A stretch of 64,000 nucleotides of DNA from Flaccisagitta enflata (Eukaryota; Chaetognatha; Sagittoidea; Aphragmophora). The DNA is taken from positions 105,710,001-105,774,000 of the forward strand of contig OZ231126.1 of the NCBI GenBank assembly GCA_965153355.1, given 5' to 3'. The notes below the pieces were generated by a model. The model did no database searches. It saw only the letters and a list, made by a program, of their open reading frames with translations, and was not told the origin of the DNA. Both the position numbers and the translations under genes were made by a program. This document shows positions 55,106 to 63,870 of this stretch, piece after piece (within the stretch, counting starts at the first letter, position 1; the number at the start of each line of letters is the position of its first letter).

Positions 55106-55320
55106 TTTTTTAGTCGCGTGCACGCGACTCTACACCCCGCTTTGTCTGTCGGTCGGTTGGTCGGTTGGTCGGTCTGTTGGTCCGTCACACTTTTCCTTTT
55201 TTTTTTCAATTTTATTTCATTAAGTCATTTAAAGTCGTTTAAGAGTACACTGAGTCATTCTAAAACATTCTAAGTCAATCTGTATGTCTCGCACGTGACT
55301 TATAGGTGTTGGTCTTGTTC
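55106..55320 (+). repeat. Family C element, minimal copy (about 210 bp)
   Basis: TTTTTAGTCGCGTGCACGCG, CTCTACACCCCGCTTTGTC, a GGTTGGTCGGTTGG tract, a few AAGTCATTT units, and the end CTCGCACGTGAC, TTATAGGTGTTGGTCTTGTTC. It shows that the long arrays in other copies are optional. Confidence 0.85.
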
Positions 55321-55341
55321 AATGATAGTGTTATTTTTTAT

Positions 55342-55420
<79 letters not shown>

Positions 55421-55500
55421 CTTCTCACTGTGGAATGAAACAAACCCACGGACGGATGGATAAATCGGATTGTAGAGTCATGTACACTGACTAAAAATAC
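55321..55500. repeat. (CT)n microsatellite and family C scrap
   Basis: About 38 CT units (55,343-55,418), then ACGGACGGATGG ... GTAGAGTCATGTACACTGAC with TAAAAA, an inverse family C start. Confidence 0.85.
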
Positions 55501-55782
55501 AAGTTGCATATTGTGGTAGATATTACATTGCTTTCTGGGTCAAAAGGGTTATATAAAAAGGGTAGACATTTATCACAATTTAGTATCACGCAGTTTCATC
55601 ATATAAAGGAGAAAAGAGATTCCACTACTCCAATTGGCGGGTCTTGAGGATTTTTTTCATCAATCAGGCAGATCAGTAAATCGTTACGTTTGTTAATATT
55701 TACAAAAGAAAAATGTAATGGCGGTGGTGGGTGGGACGGGGGCTAGCACCAGGCCTTTGTCCTTTAGTGAAGGCTGTGTGTG
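55501..55782. other. No gene seen
   Basis: Unique sequence inside the right part of the Transib-like element. Confidence 0.4.
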
Positions 55783-56008
55783 GGTGTGGGTTATTTCTTT
55801 AGCTGTGGGTCTCTGAAACCATTGTGTAGGTGAATGGTGACTTCTGAGGGTGATTTTGGTTGGTTTGAGGGTGGGTGTGGGTTATTTCTTTAGCTGTGGG
55901 TCTCTGAAACCATTGTGTAGGTGGATGGTGACTTCTGAGGGTGATTTTGGTTGGTTTGAGGGTGGGTGTGGGTTATTTCTTTAGCTGTGGGTCTCTGAAA
56001 CCATTGTG
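55783..56008. repeat. 91-bp tandem array at the right end of the Transib-like element
   Basis: About 2.4 units with a 91-bp period. Each unit contains TTATTTCTTTAGCTGTGGGT, CTCTGAAACCATTGTG. The last unit stops at CCATTGTG, directly at the CGCCG duplication. Units differ by one or two bases. Confidence 0.9.
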
Positions 56009-56297
56009 CGCCGGATTTGAGGCCTCAGAGGCTGGATTTGGGCCTTAGACGCCGGATTTGAGGCATGAGAGGCCGGATTCGAGGCATGAGAGGCCGGATT
56101 TGGGGCCTGAGAGGGTAGATTTCAGGCCTGAAAGGGCAGATTTCAGGCCTGAGAGGGCAGATTTCAGGCCTGAGAGGGCAGATTTCAGGCCTGAGAGGGA
56201 CTGGGGGGACTAACGAACGGACGGACGGACGGACGAACAAAAGTCCCCCTGTGTTCTACAGGACTTCGTCCCCTTTGGGGCCGCTGCCCAAAAACAG
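56009..56297 (+). repeat. Family B element, right half (split by the 6.95-kb insertion)
   Basis: Begins with CGCCGGATTTGAGGCCTCAG, the continuation missing from 49,059, and runs through GGGCAGATTTCAGGCCTGAG units, a GGACGGACGGACG tract, GTGTTCTACAGGACTTCGTC and the end GGGGCCGCTGCCCAAAAA. Confidence 0.9.
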
Positions 56298-56445
56298 AGT
56301 CACCAGCCTGGAGGCTCTACCCTGGAGGCTGTGGCCTCATGCTTAAAATGATTCAAAATGACCCAAGCAAAGTCAAGATGACCCAAAATGACCCACAATG
56401 ATCCGAAATGACCCATAATGTCAAAAGATGACCTATTAGGACAAA
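56298..56445. repeat. AAAATGACCC short tandem repeat
   Basis: Degenerate 9-10-bp units of AAAATGACCCA between two family B copies, like the family C body in inverse orientation. Confidence 0.5.
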
Positions 56446-57137
56446 ACAGGTCGCCCAAGGGCAATATGTGGTCAGCGATACCCGTTGCCCTGCTATGCAT
56501 GATTGTGAATTTGTGTGAGGGGAAGCAGGGCAGCGGCCCTAAAGGGGACGAAGTCCTGTAGAACACAGGGGGACTTTTGTTCGTCCTGCCTGAAAATGTT
56601 GATGTGATGCTATAGTGGGCTGATTGAAGGCCTTCAATATTCTGAAGGCTTTCCCAAGGGTTAAATGGCCATCAGGTCTGATCTGAAGCCTGAGAGCGCT
56701 ACTTTGAAGCATGAGAGGCCTAATTTGAGGCCTGAGAGGGCTAATTTGGGGCCTGAGAGGCCAGGTTTGAGGGCTTACAGGCTGGATTTGAGATCCAATA
56801 AGCCAGATTTGAGGCCTGAGAGGCTGGATTTGAGGCCTGAGACGCCGGATTTGAGGCCTCAGAGGCTGGATTTGGGCCTTAGACGCCGGATTTGAGGCAT
56901 GAGAGGCCGGATTCGAGGCATGAGAGGCCGGATTTGGGGCCTGAGAGGGTAGATTTCAGGCCTGAAAAGGCAGATTTCAGGCCTGAGAGGGCAGATTTCA
57001 GGCCTGAGAGGGCAGATTTCAGGCCTGAGAGGGACTGGGGGGACTAACGAACGGACGAACAGACGGACGGACGGACGAACAAAAGTCCCCCTGTGTTCTA
57101 CAGGACTTCGTCCCCTTTGGGGCCGCTGCCCAAAAAC
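56446..57137 (+). repeat. Family B element, intact sibling of the split copy
   Basis: Both ends are present (ACAGGTCGCCCAAGGGCAAT; GCCGCTGCCCAAAAAC). The sequence is nearly identical to the joined halves 48,657-49,059 plus 56,014-56,297, and the total length agrees (about 690 bp). Confidence 0.9.
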
Positions 57138-57141
57138 AACA

Positions 57142-57847
57142 AATAGTCGCAAAAGCGTCGGATGGTCAGCAGTACCCATTGCCCCTGTATGAGTATAAGT
57201 GGGTGTCTGATGTGAGAGGGGCAGCGGCCCCAAAGGGGCCGATGACCTATGCAAAGTGAGTTTTGAAGCACTAGGCTTGAATTTGAGATTCAATAATGGG
57301 ATTTAGCTATGAGGCTGTGATTTGAGCCATGAGGCTGTGATTTGAGCCATGAGGCTGTGATTTGTGCCATGAGGCTGTGATTTGAGCATTGACACTGTAG
57401 TTTGAGCCTCAAGGCAGTGATTTGAGCCCCAAGGCTGTGAATTCAGCCTTAAGGCTGTGATTTGAGCCTCCAGGCTGGGATGTGAGCCTCCAGGCTGGGA
57501 TTAGAGCCTCAAAGCTGGGATGTGAGCCTTAAAATTGGGATTTGAGGCTTGAGGCTGGGATTTGAGGGTTTAGGCTTGGATTTGAGCCTTGAGGCTGGGA
57601 TTTGAGCCTCAAAGCTGGGATTTGAGACTTGAGATTGAGATTTGAGCCTCATGACAAGGATTTGGGCCTTGAGGCTAGAATTAAGTCCTGGAGAAAGGAT
57701 TCAGGCCTCAAGGCTGGGATTTGAGCCTCAGGGCAAGGATAAGAGCTTCAAAGGGGGTGGACGGACAGAGAAGGAGCAGAAGGAGAAGGAGAAATTTGTC
57801 CTTTGTGAAAGCATAGGTCATTGGCCCCTTCGGGGGCCACTGCCCAA
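57142..57847 (+). repeat. Family A element
   Basis: AATAGTCGCAAAAGCGTCGG start, head hairpin, an array of TTTGAGCCATGAGGCTGTGA units, then GTGTGAAA-like GTGAAAGCATAGGTCATTGG and GGGGGCCACTGCCC. The terminal A-run is replaced by the start of the next family B element. Confidence 0.8.
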
Positions 57848-58557
57848 CAGGTCGCCCAAGGGCAATATGTGGTCAGCGATACCCGTTGCCCTGCTTTAAG
57901 TGATTGTGAATTTGAGTGAGGGGAAGCAGGCCTGTAGAACACAGGGGGACTTTAGTTCGTCCTACCTGAATTAGTGGATAAGATGCTATGGAGGGCTGAC
58001 TGAAGGCCTTAAAGAGCCTAAACTGAGGTCTAAGAAGGCTACTTAAGGTAGAATGATTGGAAGCTGAGAGAGCTGACTGGAGACTTGAGAGAGCTGGATT
58101 AAGGCTTGAAAGGTCAGAGGGCTGATTTGAAGCCTGAGAGCAATAAATTGAGGCTTAGATAGCTGATTTGAGGCCTGAGAGGCTTAATTTGATGCCTGAG
58201 AAGCCCAATTTGAGGCCTGAGAGGCCAGGTTTGAGGCCTGAGTGGCTGGATTTGAGGCTTGAGGCCTAAGAATTTTGATTTGAGGCCTGAGAAGCCCAAT
58301 TTGAGGCCTGAGAAGCCCAATTTGAGGCCTGAGAGGCCAGGTTTGAGGCCTGAGAGGCTGGATTTGAGGCCTGAGAGGCTGGATTTGAGGCCCGAGAGAC
58401 CAGATTTGAGGTCTCAGAGGCAGAATATGAGGCCTGAGAGCCGGATGAGGGGGGGACGAACAAACGGACAAACGAACGAATGAACAAACGAACGAACGAA
58501 CGAAAGTCCCCTAGGTTCTACAGGACTTCGTCCCCTTCGGGGCCGCTGCCCAAAAAG
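57848..58557 (+). repeat. Family B element lacking the left hairpin
   Basis: ACAGGTCGCCCAAGGGCAAT start. GGGGAAGCAG runs directly into GCCTGTAGAACACAGGGGG, so about 28 bp with GGCCCCAAAGGGG are deleted. The array is of GGCCTGAGAAGCCCAATTTG type. The right end is complete (CCTTCGGGGCCGCTGCCC, AAAAA). Confidence 0.8.
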
Positions 58558-58605
58558 GGGAAAAATGAGTTAAATGATCGGAATTGACAAAATGACAAAA
58601 ATGGC

Positions 58606-59432
58606 CAACCAGTCGCCCAAGGGCAATATGTGGTCAGCGATACCCGTTGCACTGCTATGTATGTTGGTGAATGAAGGTGATGGGTAGCAGGGCAGCAGCC
58701 CCAAAGGGGACGATGTCCTGTAGAACACAGGGGGAATTTCGTTCATTCGTTCGTTCGTCCATCCGTCCGTGTGTCCAGATTTAAGCCTTGAGGCTGGGAT
58801 TTGAGTCTTGAGGCTGAGATTTGAGCCTCAAGGCTGGGATTTGAGCCTCGAGGCTGGAATTTGAGCCTCAAGGCTGGAATTTGAGCCTCAAGGCTGGAAT
58901 TTGAGCCTCGAGGCTGGAATTTGAGCCTAGAGGCTGGAATTTGAGCTTCGAGGCTGGAATTTGAGTCTCAAGGCTGGGATTTGAGCCACGAGGCTGGGAT
59001 TTGAGCCTCGAGGCTGGGATTTGAGCCTCAAGGCTGGGATTTGAGCTTTAAGGCTGGGATTTGAGCCTTGAGGCTAGAATTTGAGCCTTGAGGCTAGAAT
59101 TTGAGCCGTGAGGCTAGAATTTGAGCCGTGAGGCTAGGATTTGAGCCTCGAGGCTGGGATTTGAGCCTCAAGGCTGGGATTTGAGCCTCGAGGCTGGGAT
59201 TTGAGCTCAAAGGCTGGGGTTTGAGCCTCAAGGCTGGGATTTGAGCCTCGAGGCTGGGATTTGAGCCTCGAGGCTGGGATTTGAGCCTAGAGGCTGGGAT
59301 TTGAGCCTCAAGGCTGGGGTTTTAGCCTCAAGGGGGGGGGACGCATGCACCAACAAACGAACAAACAAACGAACGAATGAAAGTCCTGTGTTCTACAGGA
59401 CATCATCCCCTTCGGGACCGCTGCCCAAAAAC
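58606..59432 (+). repeat. Family B-ended element carrying a family A-type array
   Basis: Ends and boxes are family B (ACCAGTCGCCCAAGGGCAAT; TCCTGTAGAACACAGGGGGA; inverse CCTGTGTTCTACAGGACATC). The inner array, about 58,780-59,330, consists of some 27 very regular 20-bp units of TTTGAGCCTCAAGGCTGGGA, which is the family A unit. Confidence 0.8.
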
Positions 59433-60092
59433 AATGTTAGATGACCAAAAATGACCAGAAATGTCCCAAAATGGCTTAAAATGACTTAAAACTGCTTTAA
59501 ATGCCCAAAAACGACACAAATGATATAAATGAACAAAAGGATTTAAATCATCAAAATGACGAAAAATGATTAAAAACAACCAAAAATGATAAAAACAACA
59601 AAAAATGACTCAAAATGACAAAATGACAACCCAAAATGACCATAAAGGACGCAAAACGCAAAGTGTCACTGACTGACCGACGGACCAACAAATCGACAGA
59701 CCGACCAACCAACCAACTGGCCAACCAACTGAGCCACCCCAATATCTGTAACAGAAAAATGTGACATTAAACCCTAAGCTAAACCTAAGCCAACCCCAAG
59801 CAACCCCGAGCAACCCTGAACAACCGCGAGGTTACTTGGGGTTGCTCAAGGTTGCTCGGGGTTGACTCGTGGTTGACTCAGAATTTTCTCTGATAAATAA
59901 TTGAAAAATATCTGACAACCCCAAGCTAACCCCGAGCAAGCCCCAAGCAACCCCAAGCAAACCTCGAGCTTGGGTTGCTCAGGGTTTACTCGGGGATCAA
60001 CCCCAAGCAACCCCAAGCAAACCCTGGGGTTTTATCTCACCCCAGATTATGGGGTGGAGCGAGTCATAGAGTTGCATGCACGCGACCAAAAA
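59433..60092 (-). repeat. Family C element split by a family X insertion
   Basis: An AAAATGACCA array (59,433-59,650), a GACTGACCGACGGACC tract to 59,734, then after the insertion CGAGTCATAGAGTTGCATGC and ACGCGACCAAAAA. In forward orientation this is a family C start and body. The GGCCTTGTTT end is missing. Confidence 0.65.
59735..60056 (-). mobile_element. Family X element with CAACCCCAAG-type array, copy 2
   Basis: GAGC flanks at 59,731-59,734 and 60,057-60,060. The ends CACCCCAATATCTG and (inverse) CACCCCATAATCTG. Inverse of the right end continues GGGTGAGATAAAACCCC, as in copy 1. The core is made of 10-11-bp CAACCCCGAGCAACCC units with one inverted block at about 59,826-59,880. Confidence 0.7.
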
Positions 60093-61434
60093 TCTGCTTG
60101 GCGGCATTAGGCAAATTCTTTGAAAATCTTTCTAATGGCCACCAATTTTTGATATAATTGTTTATCACTACAACCAAGAAAAAATGAAAATAAAAACATT
60201 TTTTCCCTTATTTTTTGTTTATGTGAATGTTTTCACTCTTTTCGCTCTAAAATAATAATGAATTGAGCTACTGAGCTCTGCTGGGCGCCCTTTGAAAGAT
60301 TTTTTAAAGTTATTTCCAATAGTTACTGATAGTTACTGGTTTTTTAAAATTGTTTCATCACAAATTAGCCATATAGATGGGATGATATTTTTGGCCAAGA
60401 TGGTAGTGGTGAACCATTTTTATGAAAAAGAATGGAAGGACTCAACTTTGTTTGCACATATTTTCCAAACATATTTAGCTCAATTTAGACTCATTTCAAA
60501 GAGCTGACACGTGTACTACCCGAATTAAAAAAAAAACGCAAGTTTTTCACAGAAGTACTTAAATTGGAATATTTTTTTCCTCTGAGCTTCCGTGCATATT
60601 ATCTAAGAATTTTAGCTATCAGAATTAAGTTGATGCAAAGAAATAGCCGTGCAAAAGTGACCCGTATTTTACAAGTCTTTGCCTTTGATTTTCAGATAGA
60701 TCCATAATGATTTTCAAGGTTTTTTCATAGTCCATCACAGTCGGTGCTTCATTTTTCATCACAGACATTGAGAAACTCAAGCATATGAACTATGAAAGCA
60801 GACAGCATGGGTAGAACAATGCCTGATTGCTCATAGCAGTGCAATTACTCCATCACCTTTACCTCAAACCAACCTTTTTTTTTTTCTTCTTATTGCATTC
60901 TGAAATTTTGACTTATGCACCTTCATTCAAATATAACTTCTAAACGAATAAAGCTACAGATGTTGGATTGCGCTTAAAAGAAAGCCCTTGAAAAAATCTT
61001 CATTTTGGTCACCAATAAATCATGTCCTTAGTGAAACCAAAGGCACAAAAATTAGCCTTAGAAAAACTTGCCTTTTTTTAAAATTTGGGTAGCACACAGT
61101 ATAGTAGGGTTATAAAATGCTGGCAAATTGTTTCCTTTGAAATTTTGTTAGTTTTTCAAAAATGACAAATGCATTGCAATCTTCTGACTCTTCTATCATT
61201 ATGAGATATATCCAAAACGGCTTCAACCATTCATAATTATCATACAAAATCTTAACTTGACATTTGCATTGACAGCGCTGAAAAAAACGATTTTGAGAGA
61301 TCATCAAATAGTATTTAACTTTATGATTATTCCTCGTCAAGTGTATGGCAAATTGTCCTGAATTCACTATCAGGGACCTGCTCTGTAAAGAAGTGCATTC
61401 AAATAGGAGGATGCTGAGCAACGCTAGAAACCAA
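60093..61434. other. No gene seen; imperfect palindrome at about 60,255-60,515
   Basis: Mostly AT-rich unique DNA. AATTGAGCTACTGAGCTC near 60,258 and the inverse-like TTTAGCTCAATTTAGACTC with ATTTCAAAGAGCTG near 60,475 resemble arms of the 32.8-kb palindromes. The 103-codon minus frame at 61,110-61,421 has no motif or splice evidence. Confidence 0.45.
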
Positions 61435-61966
61435 GGGTGGAAGGTGGTGGTTATGGGTGGAAGGAGTTGAGATAGGCCTAGGAGCTTGATAGGGGGTCAT
61501 TTAGGGCCAGTGTGAGGGTGGAAGGTGGTGGTTATGGGTGGAAGAAGTTGAGATAGGCCTAGGAGCTTGATAGGGGGTCATTTAGGGCCAGTGTGAGGGT
61601 GGAACGTGGTGGATATGGGTGGAAGGAGTTGAGATAGGCCTAGGAGCTTGATAGGGGGTCATTTAGGGCCAGAGTGAGGGTGGAAGGTGGTAGTTATGGG
61701 TGGAAAGAGTTGAGATAGGCCTAGGAGCTTGATAGGGGGTCATTTAGGGCCAGTGTGAGGGTGGAAGGTGGTGGTTATGGGTGGAAGGAGTTGAGATAGG
61801 CCTAGGAGCTTGATAGGGGGTCATTTAGGGCCAGAGTGAGGGTGGAAGGTGGTACTCATGGGTGGAAAGAGTTGAGATAGGCCTAGGAGCTTGATAGGGG
61901 GTCATTTAGGGCCAGTGTGAGGGTGGAAGGTGGTGGTTATGGGTTGAAGGAGTTGAGATAGGCCTA
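61435..61966. repeat. 81-bp minisatellite, about 6.5 units
   Basis: Units repeat every 81 bp (AGGAGCTTGATAGGGGGTCA at 61,480, 61,561, 61,642, 61,723 and so on), with few differences. The array is broken by a transposon at GGCCTA and resumes at 63,276. Confidence 0.95.
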
Positions 61967-63275
61967 ACACCTCTCACAAAATTAGGCGAACTGGGATCAG
62001 AAATTGTCCATATATGCGTTTTTAAAGTCCAAAACAGGAGTCCAGGTTAATGATTATACTAAAACATGTTATTCCCATGAGGGTGCTACAAAAAAACTTC
62101 AAATCTTGTCAACCAATAGCTGCAAATAGCCTCATGAAATGATTTCATGCAAATTTAGGTTAAGTTGAGCTTCAAGTTTGTTGCTAAAACCATTACCTTT
62201 GACAAAGAGTTTTGATACTTTTTGCAGCTGTCAATGACTGTATTTTGGTACTGTTGACTCGTTTTTGGGCAGCGGCCCCGAAGGGGCCGATGACCTATGC
62301 TTTCACATATGCAGAAATTTCTCCTTCTCCTCCTCCTCCTTCGTCCCCCCAGCTTCGAGGCCCAAATTCTAGTCCCGAGGCCCAAATTCTAGCTGTAAGG
62401 CCTATATTTCACCCCAGAGATCCAAATTCTACCCTTGAGGCCCAAATTCTAGCCTTGAGGCCCAAATTCCAGCCAATAGGCCCAAAATCTAGCCCTGAGG
62501 CTCAAATCCTGCCTCGAGGCTCAAATCTCAGCCTTGAGGCTCGAATCCCAGCCTCTTGGCTCAAACCCAAGCCTCAAAGCTCAAATCCCAGTCATGAGAC
62601 TCAAATCCCAGTCAGAGGCTCAAATCCCAGTCACAAGGCTCAAATCCCAGTCACCAGGCTCAAATCCCAGTCTCCAGGCTCAAATCCCAGCCTCGAGGCC
62701 CAAATCGTGGTCTTGAGGCCCAAATTTTAGCCTCAAAGCTCAAATCCCAGCCTTGAAGCTCAAATATCAGCTCGAGGCTCTATTCCCAGCCCCAAGGCTC
62801 AAATCCCAGCTGCAAGGCTCATATGCCAGCCTCCAGCCCCTGATTCAAGCTTAGAAGCTCAAATAAAAACAGCATAGGTCATCGGCCCCTTCGGGGCCGC
62901 TGCCCCTCTAACTACCTCACACCATCATACACTCACATAGGGGCAACGGGTACCGCTGACCATCTAACACTTTTGCGACTATTGTCTATTAGTGGTACAG
63001 GAACCTGAGCAATAGTTTATTTCATGGTAAATTTTAAGGAGTTTTATGTTATCTCATCATCAAAAATCTACTTGTCAAAATCAGTCAAAATCTTTTACTG
63101 GATTTTTGGCATAAAACATTCTGAGAGCCGCGCACTTTCCCTGGTACACAATTTTTCCCCGGATTGCGAAAATACTATATTTTAGCTCCCTCTGTGTCAA
63201 ATTTCAGCCCAGTGACTGCATTATTTCTATCAATTTTGGTCATTTTGCCAGTTCGTTTAATTATGTGAGAGGTGT
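61967..63275. mobile_element. TA-flanked transposon in the 81-bp minisatellite, 1,309 bp
   Basis: TA at 61,965-61,966 and 63,276-63,277. Inverted ends share about 24 of 28 positions, starting ACACCTCTCACA and ending CGAACTGG. Joining the flanks gives GGCCTAGGAGC, exactly as in the unbroken units. It carries a nested family A element at 62,262-62,983, so its own length is about 590 bp. No transposase. Confidence 0.9.
62262..62983 (-). repeat. Family A element nested in the TA transposon
   Basis: TTTTTGGGCAGCGGCCCCGA at left, boxes CTATGCTTTCACATATGC and AGCATAGGTCATCGGCCCC, and an array of GGCTCAAATCCCAGTCACAA units. At right are GGGGCAACGGGTACCGCTGA and ACTTTTGCGACTATT. Here the array does not switch orientation. 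Confidence 0.85.
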
Positions 63276-63312
63276 TAGGAGCTTGATAGGGGGTCATTTA
63301 GGGCCAGTGTGC
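63276..63312. repeat. Remainder of the 81-bp unit
   Basis: TAGGAGCTTGATAGGGGGTC and ATTTAGGGCCAGTGTG complete the broken unit, after which the sequence becomes unique. Confidence 0.9.
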
Positions 63313-63870
63313 AAGGTACTGGGTAGTATGATAGATGGAGCAATATTCCTCATTATACCCACACTGAAATGTATGGAAGAGGGCCTTGTGAACCCTTACT
63401 GACTAGTTTATCTACGCAACCCTCCTAGTTATTGACAAGTCACTTGAGATACTGGTTCTTTTGATATGACGATTTTATAAAGAACATCAATTTTCTACTG
63501 CAGGTGCAGATACACCTTTTCTTTGGTAGTAGCAAATCAAACCAAATCCAAATCATTGACGAAGATTGTCTCTTTTATCCTCTTTTAGCCTATTCAATGC
63601 TCGTAAGGACTAAGGAGCCGTCTTGGATCAGCCCAGCGCCACTGGTTGTTTAATGATCTAATATCTTAATTTTTCATTTGATTAGATACACTGTAGTTCA
63701 TTTCGTTGCGAGTGTCGGATTTGATAAGCTACTTATCAATCTTGTGTTGTTTTTTTTTCTATTATCTTATGGGTGCGCAGGACAATGATCTGTATTGAGC
63801 TCTGTATTGCTATTAATGCATTCATTCAACTCAATAATCTGCTTGAGCCTTGCACGGTTCCCCCATCCTT
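63313..63870. other. No gene seen
   Basis: Unique sequence with a branch-and-acceptor-like TTTTATCCTCTTTTAG at about 63,592 but no following exon that I can support. Confidence 0.4.

Larger units (their letters stand above)
49060..56008. mobile_element. Transib-like transposon (non-autonomous or decayed), 6,949 bp
   Basis: Inserted in a family B element with a 5-bp duplication, CGCCG, at 49,055-49,059 and 56,009-56,013. The left end is CACTATGGACTGAGCTAAAG and the inverse right end is CACAATGGTTTCAGAGACCC. Joining the flanks and dropping one CGCCG reproduces the unbroken sibling copy at 56,446-57,137, which serves as the empty site. Transib elements are known for CACWATG termini and GC-rich 5-bp duplications. 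The interior holds unique AT-rich DNA, microsatellites, a family C element, a family D copy with a nested hAT and X element, and family F. No transposase or RAG-like frame was recognised. An alternative is an unrelated superfamily with similar ends. Confidence 0.75.

Noticed and set aside
48657-57137. Segmental duplication as the cause of the near-identical B copies at 48.66 and 56.45 kb
   Set aside because: Similarity starts and stops at element ends, and the first copy's missing half is found precisely at 56,009. An insertion splitting one of two adjacent copies explains it better, although the adjacency of the siblings may itself reflect a local duplication.
58780-59330. Regular 20-bp repeats as a CRISPR array
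   Set aside because: The units are contiguous with no unique spacers, the genome is eukaryotic, and the array lies inside a dispersed element.
61110-61421. 103-codon minus-strand frame with CQCKC
   Set aside because: AT-rich composition, no acceptor or donor at sensible places and no recognisable domain.
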